A stretch of DNA of 64,000 nt. Origin: Robbsia sp. KACC 23696 (lineage in GTDB: Bacteria > Pseudomonadota > Gammaproteobacteria > Burkholderiales > Burkholderiaceae). Position 1 is the stretch's first letter, and each line of letters opens with the position of its first letter. Below are positions 28,661-38,050 of the stretch, in pieces. The notes below the pieces were generated by a model, which saw nothing but the letters and a program-made list of their open reading frames with translations, was not told where the DNA came from and did no database searches. Location: assembly GCF_039852015.1 (NCBI RefSeq), contig NZ_CP156628.1, positions 186,001-250,000 on the forward strand, read 5' to 3'. A program made the position numbers and the translations under genes.

Positions 28661-29625
28661 GTGCAGATCCACAACGTTTGTCGGTTGGAGGCCGCGCTGT
28701 CGCGTCGCCGCACGAGAGGGCGACTGGCGGTCGTGCGCGGCAGGCCGCGACGACGCGTGCCGCGTCGGCGGAGACAGTGCGTCTGCGCTCCGCCGGCACG
28801 CGGCGCGGTGCGTCGTCGGCGTCGCCTGCCGCAACGTCCGCGCGGCCCGCCTCGGCCTGGCAGCGGCTGCCTCGGCCTTTGCGCCGAACGCTGGGACCGG
28901 CCGCATTGCTCGCGATTTGGTGGGTGCTGTCCGCCACCGGTGTGCTGCGCCCCGAAGTCCTCGCCGGGCCGCCGGCGATCTTGTCGGCTGCCGTGTCGCT
29001 GTGGCAGGGGGGCGATCTGCCGACGGCGCTGTTGGTATCGCTGCATCGGGTCGCGCTCGGCTTGGGTCTAGGCGCCGCCGCAGGGATCGGATTGGCCTTG
29101 CTCTGCGGCTTGTCGCGGGTGGCCGAGGATCTTGTCGATCCCCCGATGCAGATGCTGCGTACGGTGCCGCATATCGCCTTGATCCCGTTGCTGATCATCT
29201 GGTTCGGTATCGGCGAGACGCCGAAGATCACGCTGATCGCACTGGCCAGTGCGTTTCCGCTCTATCTGAACGTCTATGCGGGTATTCGAAATGTCGATAA
29301 CAGTTTGATCGAAGCGGGTCGGATGCTGGAGCTATCCCGGTTCCGGATGATCGCCCTGATCGTGTTGCCGGGCGCCTTGCCGAATCTGCTGACGGGGCTG
29401 CGCTATGCGCTGGGTGCCAGTTGGCTGGCGTTGGTGTTCGGCGAGCAGATCAATGCGACGGCGGGTATCGGATATCTGCTGAGCAATGCGCGCGATCTGT
29501 TCCAGACCGACGTGATCATTGTCTGTTTGATCGTGTATGCCTTGCTGGGATTGGCGGGCGACCTGATCGTTCGCGGGCTCGAATCGCGTCTGCTGGACTG
29601 GCGCCCGGCGTTTGGCGGCAACTGA
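28657..29625 (+). CDS. ssuC: Aliphatic sulfonate ABC transporter, permease
   Basis: Inner-membrane permease of 322 residues. About 75 Arg/Ala-rich residues precede the first span, an extension longer than in E. coli SsuC. Five to six hydrophobic spans follow, and the ATPase-contact EAA loop is seen as IEAGRMLELSRFRMIALIVL with LPGALPNLL. Its ATG overlaps the ssuA TGA, showing translational coupling. The Arg-rich N-terminus could be coding or could mean the true start is further in; no internal ATG offers an alternative before the first span. Confidence 0.88.
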   Translation: MSADPQRLSVGGRAVASPHERATGGRARQAATTRAASAETVRLRSAGTRRGASSASPAATSARPASAWQRLPRPLRRTLGPAALLAIWWVLSATGVLRPEVLAGPPAILSAAVSLWQGGDLPTALLVSLHRVALGLGLGAAAGIGLALLCGLSRVAEDLVDPPMQMLRTVPHIALIPLLIIWFGIGETPKITLIALASAFPLYLNVYAGIRNVDNSLIEAGRMLELSRFRMIALIVLPGALPNLLTGLRYALGASWLALVFGEQINATAGIGYLLSNARDLFQTDVIIVCLIVYALLGLAGDLIVRGLESRLLDWRPAFGGN

Positions 29626-29682
29626 GCGCGTGCCGCGAATTCGCGAATCGACTGGCGGCGCTGCGACGCCCTTCATGATGAG

Positions 29683-30474
29683 ATGCACATGACACAAGAT
29701 CTGACAAACACGCAAGACCTGCCCGGTGCCGACGCGAATGTCGTCCGGGTACGCGGGCTGACCCGACGGTTCGGTGACCGGGCGGTCATCGACCAACTCG
29801 ACCTCGATATCGCCGATGGCGAGTTCGTCGCGCTGGTGGGGCGCTCCGGGTGCGGCAAGAGCACCTTGTTACGCGTCCTGGCGGCGCTGGACGATGCCGA
29901 CGATGGCGAAGTGACCGTGCCGCGTCGGCGCGCGGTGGCGTTTCAGGCGCCGCGCTTGATCCCATGGCTAAAGACGGCGCGGAATGTGGCGCTGGGCGAT
30001 GTGAGCGGTGGGAGCGCCGACGAACGACGTCGTCGCGTGGCCGATGCCTTGGCGGAAGTCGGCCTCTCCCATCGCAGCGACGTCTGGCCACGCGTGCTGT
30101 CCGGCGGCGAAGCGCAACGCGCCTCGTTGGCGCGGGCGCTGCTGCGTCAGCCCAAGTTGCTGCTGTTGGACGAGCCTTTCGGCGCGCTCGATGCATTGAC
30201 GCGCGGCAATGCGCAGCGCCTGGTGAGCCGACTTTGGCGCGCGCACGACTGTGCGGTATTGTTGATCACTCACGACATCGATGAAGCCTTGCTGCTGGCG
30301 GATCGTGTCCTGGTGATGGAAGCCGGACGGATCGCGCATCAGGTACGCGTCGATCTGGGGCGCCCGGAGGATCGCGACGTGACGGCGCCGGGTTTTGGCG
30401 TCTTGCGGCGTAACCTGCTCGATTGGCTGGGCGTGGAGGAAAGAGCGCCTGACGTCCATGCGCATGCCGCGTGA
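29683..30474 (+). CDS. ssuB: Aliphatic sulfonate ABC transporter, ATP-binding protein
   Basis: Cytoplasmic ATPase of 263 residues driving sulfonate import. Walker A GRSGCGKST is at about 53-61, the Q-loop VAFQAPRL near 90, the signature LSGGEAQRASLARA, Walker B LLLLDEPFGALD and the H-loop LITHDIDEALLLADR. The order and lengths fit SsuB. It follows ssuC by 57 bases and precedes the dioxygenase by 30. ATG 29683 or 29689 may be used. Confidence 0.9.
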   Translation: MHMTQDLTNTQDLPGADANVVRVRGLTRRFGDRAVIDQLDLDIADGEFVALVGRSGCGKSTLLRVLAALDDADDGEVTVPRRRAVAFQAPRLIPWLKTARNVALGDVSGGSADERRRRVADALAEVGLSHRSDVWPRVLSGGEAQRASLARALLRQPKLLLLDEPFGALDALTRGNAQRLVSRLWRAHDCAVLLITHDIDEALLLADRVLVMEAGRIAHQVRVDLGRPEDRDVTAPGFGVLRRNLLDWLGVEERAPDVHAHAA

Positions 30475-30504
30475 ATGAAATCGAATTGAATCGAGGAGAG
30501 AGGG

Positions 30505-31155
30505 ATGGGTACGCAGCGTGATGTAGCGGAGGCCCGCGACGCGGGGCAAGATAGCGAGACGACAGGCGCGACCGTGCCGGCCGCATCGTTCCGCCGCTTT
30601 ATCGAGACGCTGACCGGCTTGGTATCGGAATACGATGCCAGTCAGGAGGCCACCTTGGTGTCACGGGGTGGCGACGCGTTACGGGAACTGGTGGCCAGCG
30701 ATGACTGGCTGCCCGACGCGTATGCGCAACCGTCGCCGGAGCGATATCAGCAGTTTCTGCTCTATCGCGATCCGTCGGCACGCTTTTCAGTGGTCAGTTT
30801 TGTGTGGGGCCCGGGGCAACGTACGCCGATCCACGACCACACGGTATGGGGCCTGATCGGCATGCTGCGCGGTGCGGAAGTCTCGACTGGTTTTGCGCGG
30901 TCCGCATCCGGCGATGTTGTCCCTACCGGGGAAGACGTCACGCTGCAGCCCGGCGCGGTCGAAGCGGTATCGCCGACAATCGGCGATATTCATCGCGTGG
31001 CGAATCTCCACGACGACGCCGTGTCGATCAGCATCCACGTCTACGGTGCCGATATCGGGCAGGTCGAGCGATGGGTCTATCCGGAAGGCGGCGGCGCGCC
31101 CAAGCGCTTCGTGTCCGGCTATTCCAACGGTGCGCTTCCGGCTTTGCTGGTCTAA
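30505..31155 (+). CDS. Cysteine dioxygenase family (thiol dioxygenase) cupin
   Basis: An iron(II) thiol dioxygenase of 216 residues, adding O2 to a thiol to make a sulfinate. The three metal-binding histidines of the cupin are visible at about H110 and H112 (TPIHDHTVWG) and H163 (GDIHRVAN). The Tyr-rich C-terminal part (HVYGADIG...RFVSGYSN) is as in bacterial CDO/3-mercaptopropionate dioxygenase proteins. It is last in the ssuACB transcription unit, with GGAGAGAGG before the ATG, suggesting the imported or generated sulfur compound includes a thiol. Exact substrate is unknown. Confidence 0.85.
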   Translation: MGTQRDVAEARDAGQDSETTGATVPAASFRRFIETLTGLVSEYDASQEATLVSRGGDALRELVASDDWLPDAYAQPSPERYQQFLLYRDPSARFSVVSFVWGPGQRTPIHDHTVWGLIGMLRGAEVSTGFARSASGDVVPTGEDVTLQPGAVEAVSPTIGDIHRVANLHDDAVSISIHVYGADIGQVERWVYPEGGGAPKRFVSGYSNGALPALLV

Positions 31156-31230
31156 GGACGCGTCAGTGCGAAGATCCGATCATTGCGCTTAATCGTGTCG
31201 GCTATCAGTGTCGGGGCAATGCCCCCAACG

Positions 31231-31276
31231 TAAAAAAGCCCTTGAAACGTCTTCCGACGTTTCAAGGGCTTTTTTA
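31231..31276. terminator. Strong bidirectional terminator
   Basis: A 21-bp perfect stem with a TTCC loop; each strand ends in six T residues (AAAAAAGCCC on one side, GGGCTTTTTT on the other). It lies between the convergent dioxygenase and LprI-like genes. Confidence 0.95.
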
Positions 31277-31295
31277 GCGGGTCGCTATAGCGAAA

Positions 31296-31886
31296 TCAGG
31301 GATTCACGCCGATGACCTTCGTCGCACCGGCTTGCACCGTCGCAGTTTGGGCCGGCATCGACAGGCCCTTCGTCGACATCGTCACCGGGACGTCCGGCAT
31401 CGTCGTCGCTGCGGTCGGCTGCACTTGAGGCGTCTTCATCTGGCGGACGGCCGCGGCGGCTTCCGGTGTCAGATTCTGGTGATCGAGCTGCAATTCGAAC
31501 GAGACACGCTGCGCCTTCTGTCCTTGCGCTGCATCGGCATGCAATTCGCTCAGGCGACGCTCGTACCAGTTGGTCACGCAGGCGGCGTCATGGCAGTTCT
31601 TCTGGCGCCATTGCCATTGCGCCACACGGCTGTCTTCCAATGCCTGACGATCCGGCGTCACGTCCATCGCATGCTTGTAAGCGGCGGACAACTGGTCGTC
31701 GAGGCGGGACAGGTAAGGCGTCTCGCACACGACTTTTTCCGAGAAGGACTGGCCTTTCTTGCAATCGAAGCTAGCGGCGTGAGCCGACAGGCTGGCACCA
31801 GCGGCCAGAACCAACGCGGCGCCCACGGCGCGGCGGATCAAAGCACCGCCATTGGCGGGCGAGCGAAGGAGAGTCGAGCGTTGCAC
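31296..31886 (-). CDS. LprI/DUF1311-like secreted protein
   Basis: A 196-residue exported protein. A signal peptide (AVGAALVLAAGASLSAHAASF) ends near residue 38. The following domain has four cysteines at about 42, 54, 98 and 103 in the pattern FDC...VVCETPYLSRLDDQLSAAY...W..KNC...AC, which is that of lysozyme-inhibitor LprI N-terminal (DUF1311) domains. After residue 125 the protein is Pro/Thr/Ala-rich without recognisable fold. Inhibition of lysozyme is known for only a few members; here only the fold is supported. Confidence 0.78.
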   Translation of the reverse strand: MQRSTLLRSPANGGALIRRAVGAALVLAAGASLSAHAASFDCKKGQSFSEKVVCETPYLSRLDDQLSAAYKHAMDVTPDRQALEDSRVAQWQWRQKNCHDAACVTNWYERRLSELHADAAQGQKAQRVSFELQLDHQNLTPEAAAAVRQMKTPQVQPTAATTMPDVPVTMSTKGLSMPAQTATVQAGATKVIGVNP

Positions 31887-32147
31887 TTGGATTCCTCATA
31901 TTCGGTTTGGAGCGCGATGCTGCCAGACGTATAGTCGCTGCCGCAGCCTTAATCTCATCGACCGAATACTGGCGCCTTTTCCGCCATTCCTTACGAATCC
32001 TTTCCTGATGCGAGGCGGCCTGTCCCGCTTCCTGCACGCGTCGGCGCACGGCGCGATAATGGTTTGAAGACTTTTGCAGAATTCGCGCGTCAGCGGAGAT
32101 ATCGCCCAAGGCCGGCGCGCGCATGCCAATCGAAAGAGGAGTCAATG

Positions 32148-33074
32148 ATGTCAACCGCACAAGCCAAGCCAGGCTATGACAAGCCGTTGTATATCCTGCC
32201 GTTCGACCATCGGTCGTCTTATATCAAGGGCATGTTCTCGCTAAAACCGCCGCTCACCGACGAGCAGCACGCCAAGGTAGCCGACAGTAAGCAGTTGATT
32301 TACGAAGGTTTTAAGGTCGCGCTGAAGCAAGGCGTTGCTGCCGGCGCCGCCGGTATCCTCGTCGATGAAGAGTTCGGCGCCGATATATTGCAGGATGCGG
32401 CGAAGCACGGTTTCCTGACGGCCGTGTCCACCGAGCAGAGCGGTAGCGAAGAGTTCGACTTCGAGTACGGGGAAGCGTTCGGCGCGCACCTCGATGCGGT
32501 GAAACCGACTTTTGCCAAAGCGCTGGTCCGCTATAACCCCGAAGGTGACGCGGACATGAATGCGCGGCAAACGGCGCGCCTCAAACGATTGTCCGACTTC
32601 TGCATCGAGAAAGGTTTGCCTTTCATGTTCGAGTTGCTGGTGCCGGCAACCGACGCGCAACTGGCCTCGGTCGGCGGCGATAAGGATGCCTTCGACGAGA
32701 AGCTGCGGCCCACGCTGATGCGTCAGGCGATCGAGCGTTTGCAGGACGATGGGGTCGAGCCCGCCATCTGGAAGATCGAAGGGTTGGACAGTAAGACGGA
32801 TGCCGCGATGATCGTCAAGAGTGCCCGCCGCGACGGTCGCGACCGCGTGGGATGCATCGTGCTGGGACGGGGTGCCGATGCCAAGAAAGTGGGATTCTGG
32901 CTGAAGACCGCCGCCAGCGTCCCGGGCTTTACCGGTTTCGCCGTGGGCCGCACCAGTTTTTGGGATGCCGTTGCCGGCTATGAAAAGAACACGCTGTCGC
33001 GGGAGGAAGCCGCAGCGAAGATCGGCACGCAGTACCGCGAGTGGGTGCAGACTTTCGAAGCCGGTTTGAAGTAA
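32148..33074 (+). CDS. DUF2090 (IolC C-terminal-like) aldolase family protein
   Basis: A cytoplasmic protein of 308 residues starting MSTAQAKPGYDKPLYILPFD. The pattern LPFDHRSSY, GILVDEEFGADIL, FMFELLVPAT, WKIEGLDS, GCIVLGRGAD and FAVGRTSFWDAV matches the DUF2090 domain. That domain is fused in some IolC proteins as a 2-deoxy-5-keto-gluconate-6-phosphate aldolase-like TIM barrel, but here it stands alone, without a sugar-kinase domain and with no myo-inositol genes nearby. AGGAG is six bases before ATG 32148 (32145 is also possible). Reaction is inferred from the fold only. Confidence 0.8.
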   Translation: MSTAQAKPGYDKPLYILPFDHRSSYIKGMFSLKPPLTDEQHAKVADSKQLIYEGFKVALKQGVAAGAAGILVDEEFGADILQDAAKHGFLTAVSTEQSGSEEFDFEYGEAFGAHLDAVKPTFAKALVRYNPEGDADMNARQTARLKRLSDFCIEKGLPFMFELLVPATDAQLASVGGDKDAFDEKLRPTLMRQAIERLQDDGVEPAIWKIEGLDSKTDAAMIVKSARRDGRDRVGCIVLGRGADAKKVGFWLKTAASVPGFTGFAVGRTSFWDAVAGYEKNTLSREEAAAKIGTQYREWVQTFEAGLK

Positions 33075-33093
33075 GGCGTCTACTTTTCCCCGC

Positions 33094-33918
33094 CTAGATT
33101 TTTTGGCACATCTCCATCGCCGGCACGGTATCGTCGTGCAAGCGGCGGACGATCCGTGCCGGCACGCCGGCCACCGTGCAATGCGGCGGTACCGGCGACA
33201 GCACGACACTGCCGGCAGCCACTTTGGCGAATGCCCCGATCTCGATATTCCCTAGCACGGTTGCGCCGGCGCCAAGCATGACGCCATCGCGCACCTTCGG
33301 GTGCCGGTCGCCGCATTCCTTCCCCGTGCCTCCGAGCGTGACGTTCTGCAGCAGCGAGACATCGTCGCCCAATACCGCTGTTTCACCGATGACGATGCCG
33401 GTGGCGTGGTCGAACATCACGCCGCGCCCGATACGGGCGGCCGGATGAATATCGACGCCAAAACGAAGCGACGCGTCGTTCGTCAGCGTCAGGGCGAAGC
33501 CGGTGCGACCGGCATGCCACAAGCGGTGCGCGACCCGTTGTGTCTGCAGTCCGTGAAACCCTTTCTGGTTCAACACGACCTGGAGTGGCGACGGCGAGCT
33601 GGGATCGCGACCGATGACGGCGGCGATGTCGCGGGTGGCGGCGGCGAGAATCGCGCCATCGGCCATTTCCGCGGCGAACAATTCACGGAGCGCGGTCTCG
33701 GGAAGATCCGAGGAAGCAAGACGCGCCGCCAACGATGCCGCCAACATGTTCTGCGGCGTCGACCATTGCAAGATCCGGTGCGACAGTCGCATCGACAATA
33801 ACGGCTCGGCTTCCGCCAACGCACGCGCTTCTTCGCGGACGCGGTCCCAGATCAGGCGAATGTCTGTCGCGACAGGTATGGCGTCCTTGCGGGCGTCGTC
33901 GAGGGTATGTGCGGTCAT
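33094..33918 (-). CDS. cysE: Serine O-acetyltransferase
   Basis: Makes O-acetylserine from serine and acetyl-CoA, the first step of cysteine synthesis. The 274-residue protein has the alpha-helical N-terminal domain (about 20-140) and a left-handed beta-helix of hexapeptide repeats (about 150-255), with DIHPAARIGRGVMFDHATG, catalytic His residues and GGTGKECGDRHPK. The C-terminus ends in Ile (MEMCQKI), the residue known to dock in cysteine synthase OASS. It converges on the DUF2090 gene with 19 bases between. Sulfur context fits the ssu genes nearby. Confidence 0.95.
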   Translation of the reverse strand: MTAHTLDDARKDAIPVATDIRLIWDRVREEARALAEAEPLLSMRLSHRILQWSTPQNMLAASLAARLASSDLPETALRELFAAEMADGAILAAATRDIAAVIGRDPSSPSPLQVVLNQKGFHGLQTQRVAHRLWHAGRTGFALTLTNDASLRFGVDIHPAARIGRGVMFDHATGIVIGETAVLGDDVSLLQNVTLGGTGKECGDRHPKVRDGVMLGAGATVLGNIEIGAFAKVAAGSVVLSPVPPHCTVAGVPARIVRRLHDDTVPAMEMCQKI

Positions 33919-34148
33919 GGGGAGGCGGGCGTCGCGGGCGCACGGTCGGTTTGTGCCGATCGTCTACCCAGCGTTTCTCATATCAATATGCCGTATCGTC
34001 GCTTGTGCGGCGATTTGCGTCAATCGTATGAAAGGCAACCTTGTTTGGAGCAGGGTTGCCGGGCGCCCAGCCGAAGCCGCCGTAGACAAAGCGGAAGGCG
34101 ACGCGCAAGCCGTCGGCAAGGGCGTCGATCCGCCCGATGCCATGCCCG

Positions 34149-34985
34149 TTACAATTTCACGAACGCGAGCAAATCCGCGTTGAGCACATCGGCATTGATG
34201 GTCAACATGCCGTGCGAGAAGCCGGGGTAGGTTTTCAATGTGCCGTGCTTCAGTAGCTTGATCGATTTAAGCGCGGCATCGGCGATGGGAACGATCTGAT
34301 CATCTTCACCATGCAAGACGAGCGTTGGCACCGAGATCGCTTTCAGGTCTTCCGTTTGATCCGTCTCGGAAAACGCTTTGATCCCTTCGTAATGGGCCTT
34401 CGCGCTGCCGATCATGCCCTGGCGCCACCAGTTTTGGATGACGCCTTGCTGGACCGTCGCGCCGGGGCGATTGAAGCCATAGAAAGGACCGGTCGGCACA
34501 TCGACGAAGAACTGCGCGCGGTTGGCGGCCAGCGCTTGTCGAAAACCGTCGAATACGTCGAGCGGTAGTCCCTCGGAATTGTCGTCGGTCTTGAGCATCA
34601 GGGGCGGCACGGCGCTGACGAGCACTGCCTTGGCGACACGGCCCGCCGGCTGACCGAATTGCGCGACGTAGCGGGCGACTTCGCCACCGCCGGTGGAATG
34701 ACCGATGTGAACGGCATTGTGCAGATCGAGTGCTTCCACCACGGCAAACGCATCGGCTGCGTAGTGGTCCATGTCGTGGCCTTCCGAGACCTGCGCCGAT
34801 CGACCGTGCCCGCGGCGGTCATGCGCAATGACGCGGTAACCGTGCTGCACGAAGAAGAGGAGTTGCGCATCCCAATCATCGGAAGACAGTGGCCAGCCGT
34901 GATGAAATACGATTGGCTGTGCGTCCTTCGGGCCCCAATCCTTGTAGAAAATCTCGACATGGTCTTTCGTCGTCACGTACGGCAT
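34149..34985 (-). CDS. Alpha/beta hydrolase, non-haem chloroperoxidase/esterase type
   Basis: A 278-residue hydrolase starting MPYVTTKDHVEIFYKDWGPK. The oxyanion motif HHGWP, nucleophile Ser97 in GHSTGGGE, Asp in VLHGEDDQIVP and His in YPGFSHGM make a complete triad, with the sequence of the cofactor-free haloperoxidase/arylesterase group. Cytoplasmic; physiological substrate unknown. The family's perhydrolase activity is a side reaction. AGGAA sits seven bases before this ATG; the ATG six bases upstream is too close. The 33919-34148 spacer to cysE holds nothing recognisable. Confidence 0.88.
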   Translation of the reverse strand: MPYVTTKDHVEIFYKDWGPKDAQPIVFHHGWPLSSDDWDAQLLFFVQHGYRVIAHDRRGHGRSAQVSEGHDMDHYAADAFAVVEALDLHNAVHIGHSTGGGEVARYVAQFGQPAGRVAKAVLVSAVPPLMLKTDDNSEGLPLDVFDGFRQALAANRAQFFVDVPTGPFYGFNRPGATVQQGVIQNWWRQGMIGSAKAHYEGIKAFSETDQTEDLKAISVPTLVLHGEDDQIVPIADAALKSIKLLKHGTLKTYPGFSHGMLTINADVLNADLLAFVKL

Positions 34986-35413
34986 GTTCATTTCCTGGTG
35001 TTTGTAGCGATTGGGAAAATAACGGACACTGCGAATTGGTGGCGGCTTTCGGATTACGCACTGACGCAAAGTATTATCGGAGATGGCTTGCAGCGTTGTC
35101 CATTTAATACTCCTGAAATATCTTGAAAATGGTCCGGCGGTGGGGGCTGCGACGCCGCTTTATGGCCTGGCGCGGCCGCTAGGCGAGACGCTCGTACGGC
35201 CTTTACACCTGCGGCTGTCCGCGATCCGCGGCGAGGTGCTGCGCCAATGCCAGGCCGATCTCGCGGGTTGTCAATGCCGCCACTTTAGGAGCAAAACCGA
35301 GGCAGATGAAGAGGGGTTTGGCTAATTTACGTTCCACAGATGTAGATAGTGGAAATTGTGCAGAGGAAGATTGTTTCGGATTTAAAGGAGAGGGAGGCGC
35401 GAGACTTTATCGG
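34986..35413. other. 428-bp gap, no convincing gene; possible gene remnant
   Basis: No full gene is seen. On the minus strand, roughly 35200-35300, an open frame ending GLALAQHLAADRGQPQV has coding-like codon use (GCG CAG CAC CTC GCC GCG GAT) but merges upstream into AT-rich sequence without a start, so it could be the end of a decayed gene. The part next to the hydrolase should contain its promoter. Confidence 0.35.
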
Positions 35414-35671
35414 TCAGACTGGCGTCGTGGCGCTTTCCAGTACGGCGATCCAATGCATCGCGTGCTCTCGGTTATCCCCACACATTGTCGGTTCAGGCTG
35501 GAGCGATCCGCAAACGTCCGGCCGCTCCGGGTGGCCGAAAATCTTGCAGCGCAGCGCGCTATCGAGCTGAATGCATTTTTCGCCGGCAGCTTTGCCAAGC
35601 GGCATGCCGGGAATCGGACTGGAAATGGAAGGGGCGATGCAGCATGCGCCGCATCCGGGACGGCAATGCAT
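35414..35671 (-). CDS. YkgJ-type cysteine-cluster protein
   Basis: An 85-residue protein starting [20 protein letters not shown]. Cysteines at C3, C7, C10 and C11 and later in KCIQLD, RCKIFG, DVCGSLQ and TMCGD give the pattern of the YkgJ zinc/iron-chelating family (UPF0153). The molecular role is unknown. The family-typical start at [11 protein letters not shown] was preferred over the longer frame. The C-terminal ALESATTPV-like end is near normal length. It stands between unrelated genes. Confidence 0.88.
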   Translation of the reverse strand: MHCRPGCGACCIAPSISSPIPGMPLGKAAGEKCIQLDSALRCKIFGHPERPDVCGSLQPEPTMCGDNREHAMHWIAVLESATTPV

Positions 35672-35796
35672 GGTGTGCCTGGATTCGTTTGACCGTGGGA
35701 TGGACGCATTATGCCAGAGTGCGAAACGCCCGATCTCGTCCGTCCCCGGGACGGAAAACTGGCCCGCCTGCATCGCCTGGGCCGCCGACCCGCGGA

Positions 35797-37008
35797 CTAT
35801 CGCAAAAATCCGATGCTGACCGGGCCCGCCATGTCCACCGACTGACCGCTATCCGTCACCATGCCGGTCGCGGTATCGATCGAAAACAGCCTGACCGAGC
35901 CGCTGCCTTGATTCGCGACGAAGATCCACTTCCCCGAGGCATCTATCTCAAAATCCCACGGCCGTTCGCCACCGGTCGACACGCGTTGTACCAGCGACAA
36001 CGTGCCGGCGTCGGGGGCGACGCGGTAAACGACGAAAGTATGTTCGCCACGGTCCGCGACATAGACGAAACGACCATCACGACTGAGCGCGATCTCGGCG
36101 CCGCTTTTAACACCGTTGAACTGCGGGCTGCTGATCGGCAACGTCTGCACCAACGCCAACTGTCCGTGCGACGCGTCCCAGCGCAGCACCATCACCTCTG
36201 CACTGAGCTCCGTCAACAGATAGACAAACTGCCCGTCCTTGCCGAAAACGAGATGACGCGGACCGGTGCCGGGCGGCGCAACGAAGGGTGCCGGACCGCT
36301 CGCGGCACTATCGGTCAGCATGCGCGTGGCGCGATCGAAGCGGTAGACGAAGACGCGATCGGCGCCAAGGTCGGGCACCAGCACGTAGCGGCCGGAAGGA
36401 TCCACGGCGGCGCTATGCGCGTGCGCGCTGGCTTGGCGGCGGTTCGGACCGGCCCCGGTTTCCTTTACCGTGGACACGAGCGAGCCCACGCTGCCGTCGT
36501 CGTTCACGGCGACGCTGACCAACGATCCGCTGCCATAGTTGGCGGCAAGAAATGTCATGGAGCGTTTGTCCAGCCACAGATAGGTCGTTCCCTTGGCTTC
36601 CGTGCTCACCGTATTGATTTTGCGCAACGTGCCGTCGGCCGGGTCGGCTGAAAACGCCGTGATGCTACCTTCGCTTTGCGTATGATCGTCCACCGAATAC
36701 AGGACCGGAACCTTGGAAGCGGGCGCTTTATTCGCAACGAGCCATGTCGAGGCGAGACCCGTTTCAACGACACCGATGTCTCGCAATGTGCCGTCCGCGG
36801 CATTGAAGCGCAACGCGTGTATCTGATTGCTTTGGGTGCCCACGTAAATGATTTCGTCGGCGGCTTGCGCGGTCGTCGCCGCAGCGATAGGGCCGGGTGC
36901 GGAAGGGGCCGCGTCGGCGTACGCTAACGGTGCGAGTAAGAGGAGAGAAAACAGCGCAACGATCGTGCCGAACTTTTGTGTTTTCGTGCTTTGCAGGAGC
37001 TGCATCAT
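35797..37008 (-). CDS. Exported lactonase-family seven-bladed beta-propeller
   Basis: A 403-residue protein of the 6-phosphogluconolactonase/CMLE-like lactonase family (PF10282). It has a clear signal peptide ([18 protein letters not shown]), unlike cytoplasmic Pgl. Repeating blades end in patterns such as [40 protein letters not shown] and [20 protein letters not shown]. In fungi this family includes carboxymuconate lactonizing enzyme, so a lactone from aromatic breakdown is a possible substrate. The element at 37063-37097 is 54 bases upstream, placing it in the local regulon. No ribosome binding site is obvious. Confidence 0.82.
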   Translation of the reverse strand: MMQLLQSTKTQKFGTIVALFSLLLLAPLAYADAAPSAPGPIAAATTAQAADEIIYVGTQSNQIHALRFNAADGTLRDIGVVETGLASTWLVANKAPASKVPVLYSVDDHTQSEGSITAFSADPADGTLRKINTVSTEAKGTTYLWLDKRSMTFLAANYGSGSLVSVAVNDDGSVGSLVSTVKETGAGPNRRQASAHAHSAAVDPSGRYVLVPDLGADRVFVYRFDRATRMLTDSAASGPAPFVAPPGTGPRHLVFGKDGQFVYLLTELSAEVMVLRWDASHGQLALVQTLPISSPQFNGVKSGAEIALSRDGRFVYVADRGEHTFVVYRVAPDAGTLSLVQRVSTGGERPWDFEIDASGKWIFVANQGSGSVRLFSIDTATGMVTDSGQSVDMAGPVSIGFLR

Positions 37009-37062
37009 TGCATTTTAAGGAGAGAGTGAGCGCCTCTCATCCTAGCCCGGCGGCGGTACACC

Positions 37063-37097
37063 GTCCCTGCACAAAACGCCGATTCGCTGGTGTTTTT
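37063..37097 (-). promoter_or_regulatory. 35-bp conserved element, copy 1 (upstream of lactonase gene)
   Basis: Plus-strand reading GTCCCTGCACAAAACG...GATTCGCTGGTGTTTTT; points toward the lactonase gene (54 bases to its ATG) and touches the AraC stop codon. It is the most divergent copy but keeps GTCCCT, CACAAAA, ATTC, CTGG and TTTTT in register with the other four. Confidence 0.7.
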
Positions 37098-38050
37098 CAC
37101 GTGGGACCGTGGGGCAAGACTTTGTGATGCGACTGATTGCGCGCGGCGATGCGGAACTGGCTTGGCGCTTGACCCACTTCTCGACGGAAGAATCGGGTGA
37201 AGTAAGCAGCATCGCCAAAGCCGAGCCAAAAGGCAATTTGCTCCACCGACATATCGCCGAAAATCAAGGTGCGCTTCGCCTCGGTGATGATGCGCGCATG
37301 GATCATTTTCGTCGGGCTTTGGTCTGCCGCCGAGGCACACGCCGCACGCAATTGCACCAGTGATACGGCCATCATCGACGCATAGTCCTGTAGCGGCAGA
37401 TTCTCGCGATAATGCTGATCGATCAGCTTCCGAAAGCGGTCCACCAGACGCACGTCGTTGCGCATCGCACCGTCGTTACGGCTCTGGTCCAAGCGGGCTT
37501 CCCGCAACAACATGAGCAGCAAGGTCGTCAGGACCGCTTCGATGCCCACGACTTGACCGACTGCCTCCGAATCCAGTTCCTGCTGTAATCTGCCGATCAG
37601 GTTGTAGAAAGCCATGCCGGCTTCGGCGGAGTGGGAGAGGGAGATGATACGGGGGAGGGACCAGAAAGCGATGAATTCGTGAAGCTTGGCGTTGACCTGT
37701 GTCAAATATGCTTGCTCGATGGTGACCACCCACCGGTCCGCATCCAACTCATAGTCGAGACCATGGACGCAGCCTGTCGGCAACACCAAGGCACAGGGGC
37801 CTTCGAACGGCACCCGATACCCTTCCAGATTCATGATGCCGTGCCCATTACGCACGAAGATCACTTGACCATACGCCGGATGCGCGTGAGGCTCCGTTTT
37901 CCAACGACCCCGGTCCGTCACATGACCTACATGCACGAACCAATCTTCGGCGTCGGGACGATCGACGTATAAACGCACATTCGGCACGGTGGTCAGTTTC
38001 TTCTTCGTAGTCCAATTCGCTTGAACTTTGGTGATCACACTCTCTGCCAT
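37097..38050 (-). CDS. AraC-family regulator with N-terminal cupin (HpaA/PobR-like)
   Basis: A 317-residue activator-type protein. Residues about 40-130 form a cupin sensor (PHAHPAYGQVIFVRNGHGIM, LVLPTGCVHGLDYE); residues about 205-305 form the double helix-turn-helix AraC domain (LRAACASAADQSPTKMIHAR, FWLGFGDAAYFTRFFRREVG). Overall it resembles the HpaA/PobR group that responds to hydroxylated aromatic acids. It lies inside the aromatic gene region and is the best candidate to bind the five 35-bp elements. No such element precedes the araC gene itself. AAAGG is the ribosome binding site. Confidence 0.9.
   Translation of the reverse strand: MAESVITKVQANWTTKKKLTTVPNVRLYVDRPDAEDWFVHVGHVTDRGRWKTEPHAHPAYGQVIFVRNGHGIMNLEGYRVPFEGPCALVLPTGCVHGLDYELDADRWVVTIEQAYLTQVNAKLHEFIAFWSLPRIISLSHSAEAGMAFYNLIGRLQQELDSEAVGQVVGIEAVLTTLLLMLLREARLDQSRNDGAMRNDVRLVDRFRKLIDQHYRENLPLQDYASMMAVSLVQLRAACASAADQSPTKMIHARIITEAKRTLIFGDMSVEQIAFWLGFGDAAYFTRFFRREVGQAPSQFRIAARNQSHHKVLPHGPT

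Noticed and set aside
35485-36651. Plus-strand open frame of 388 codons
   Set aside because: Antisense to the YkgJ-like and lactonase genes; composition typical of a shadow frame.
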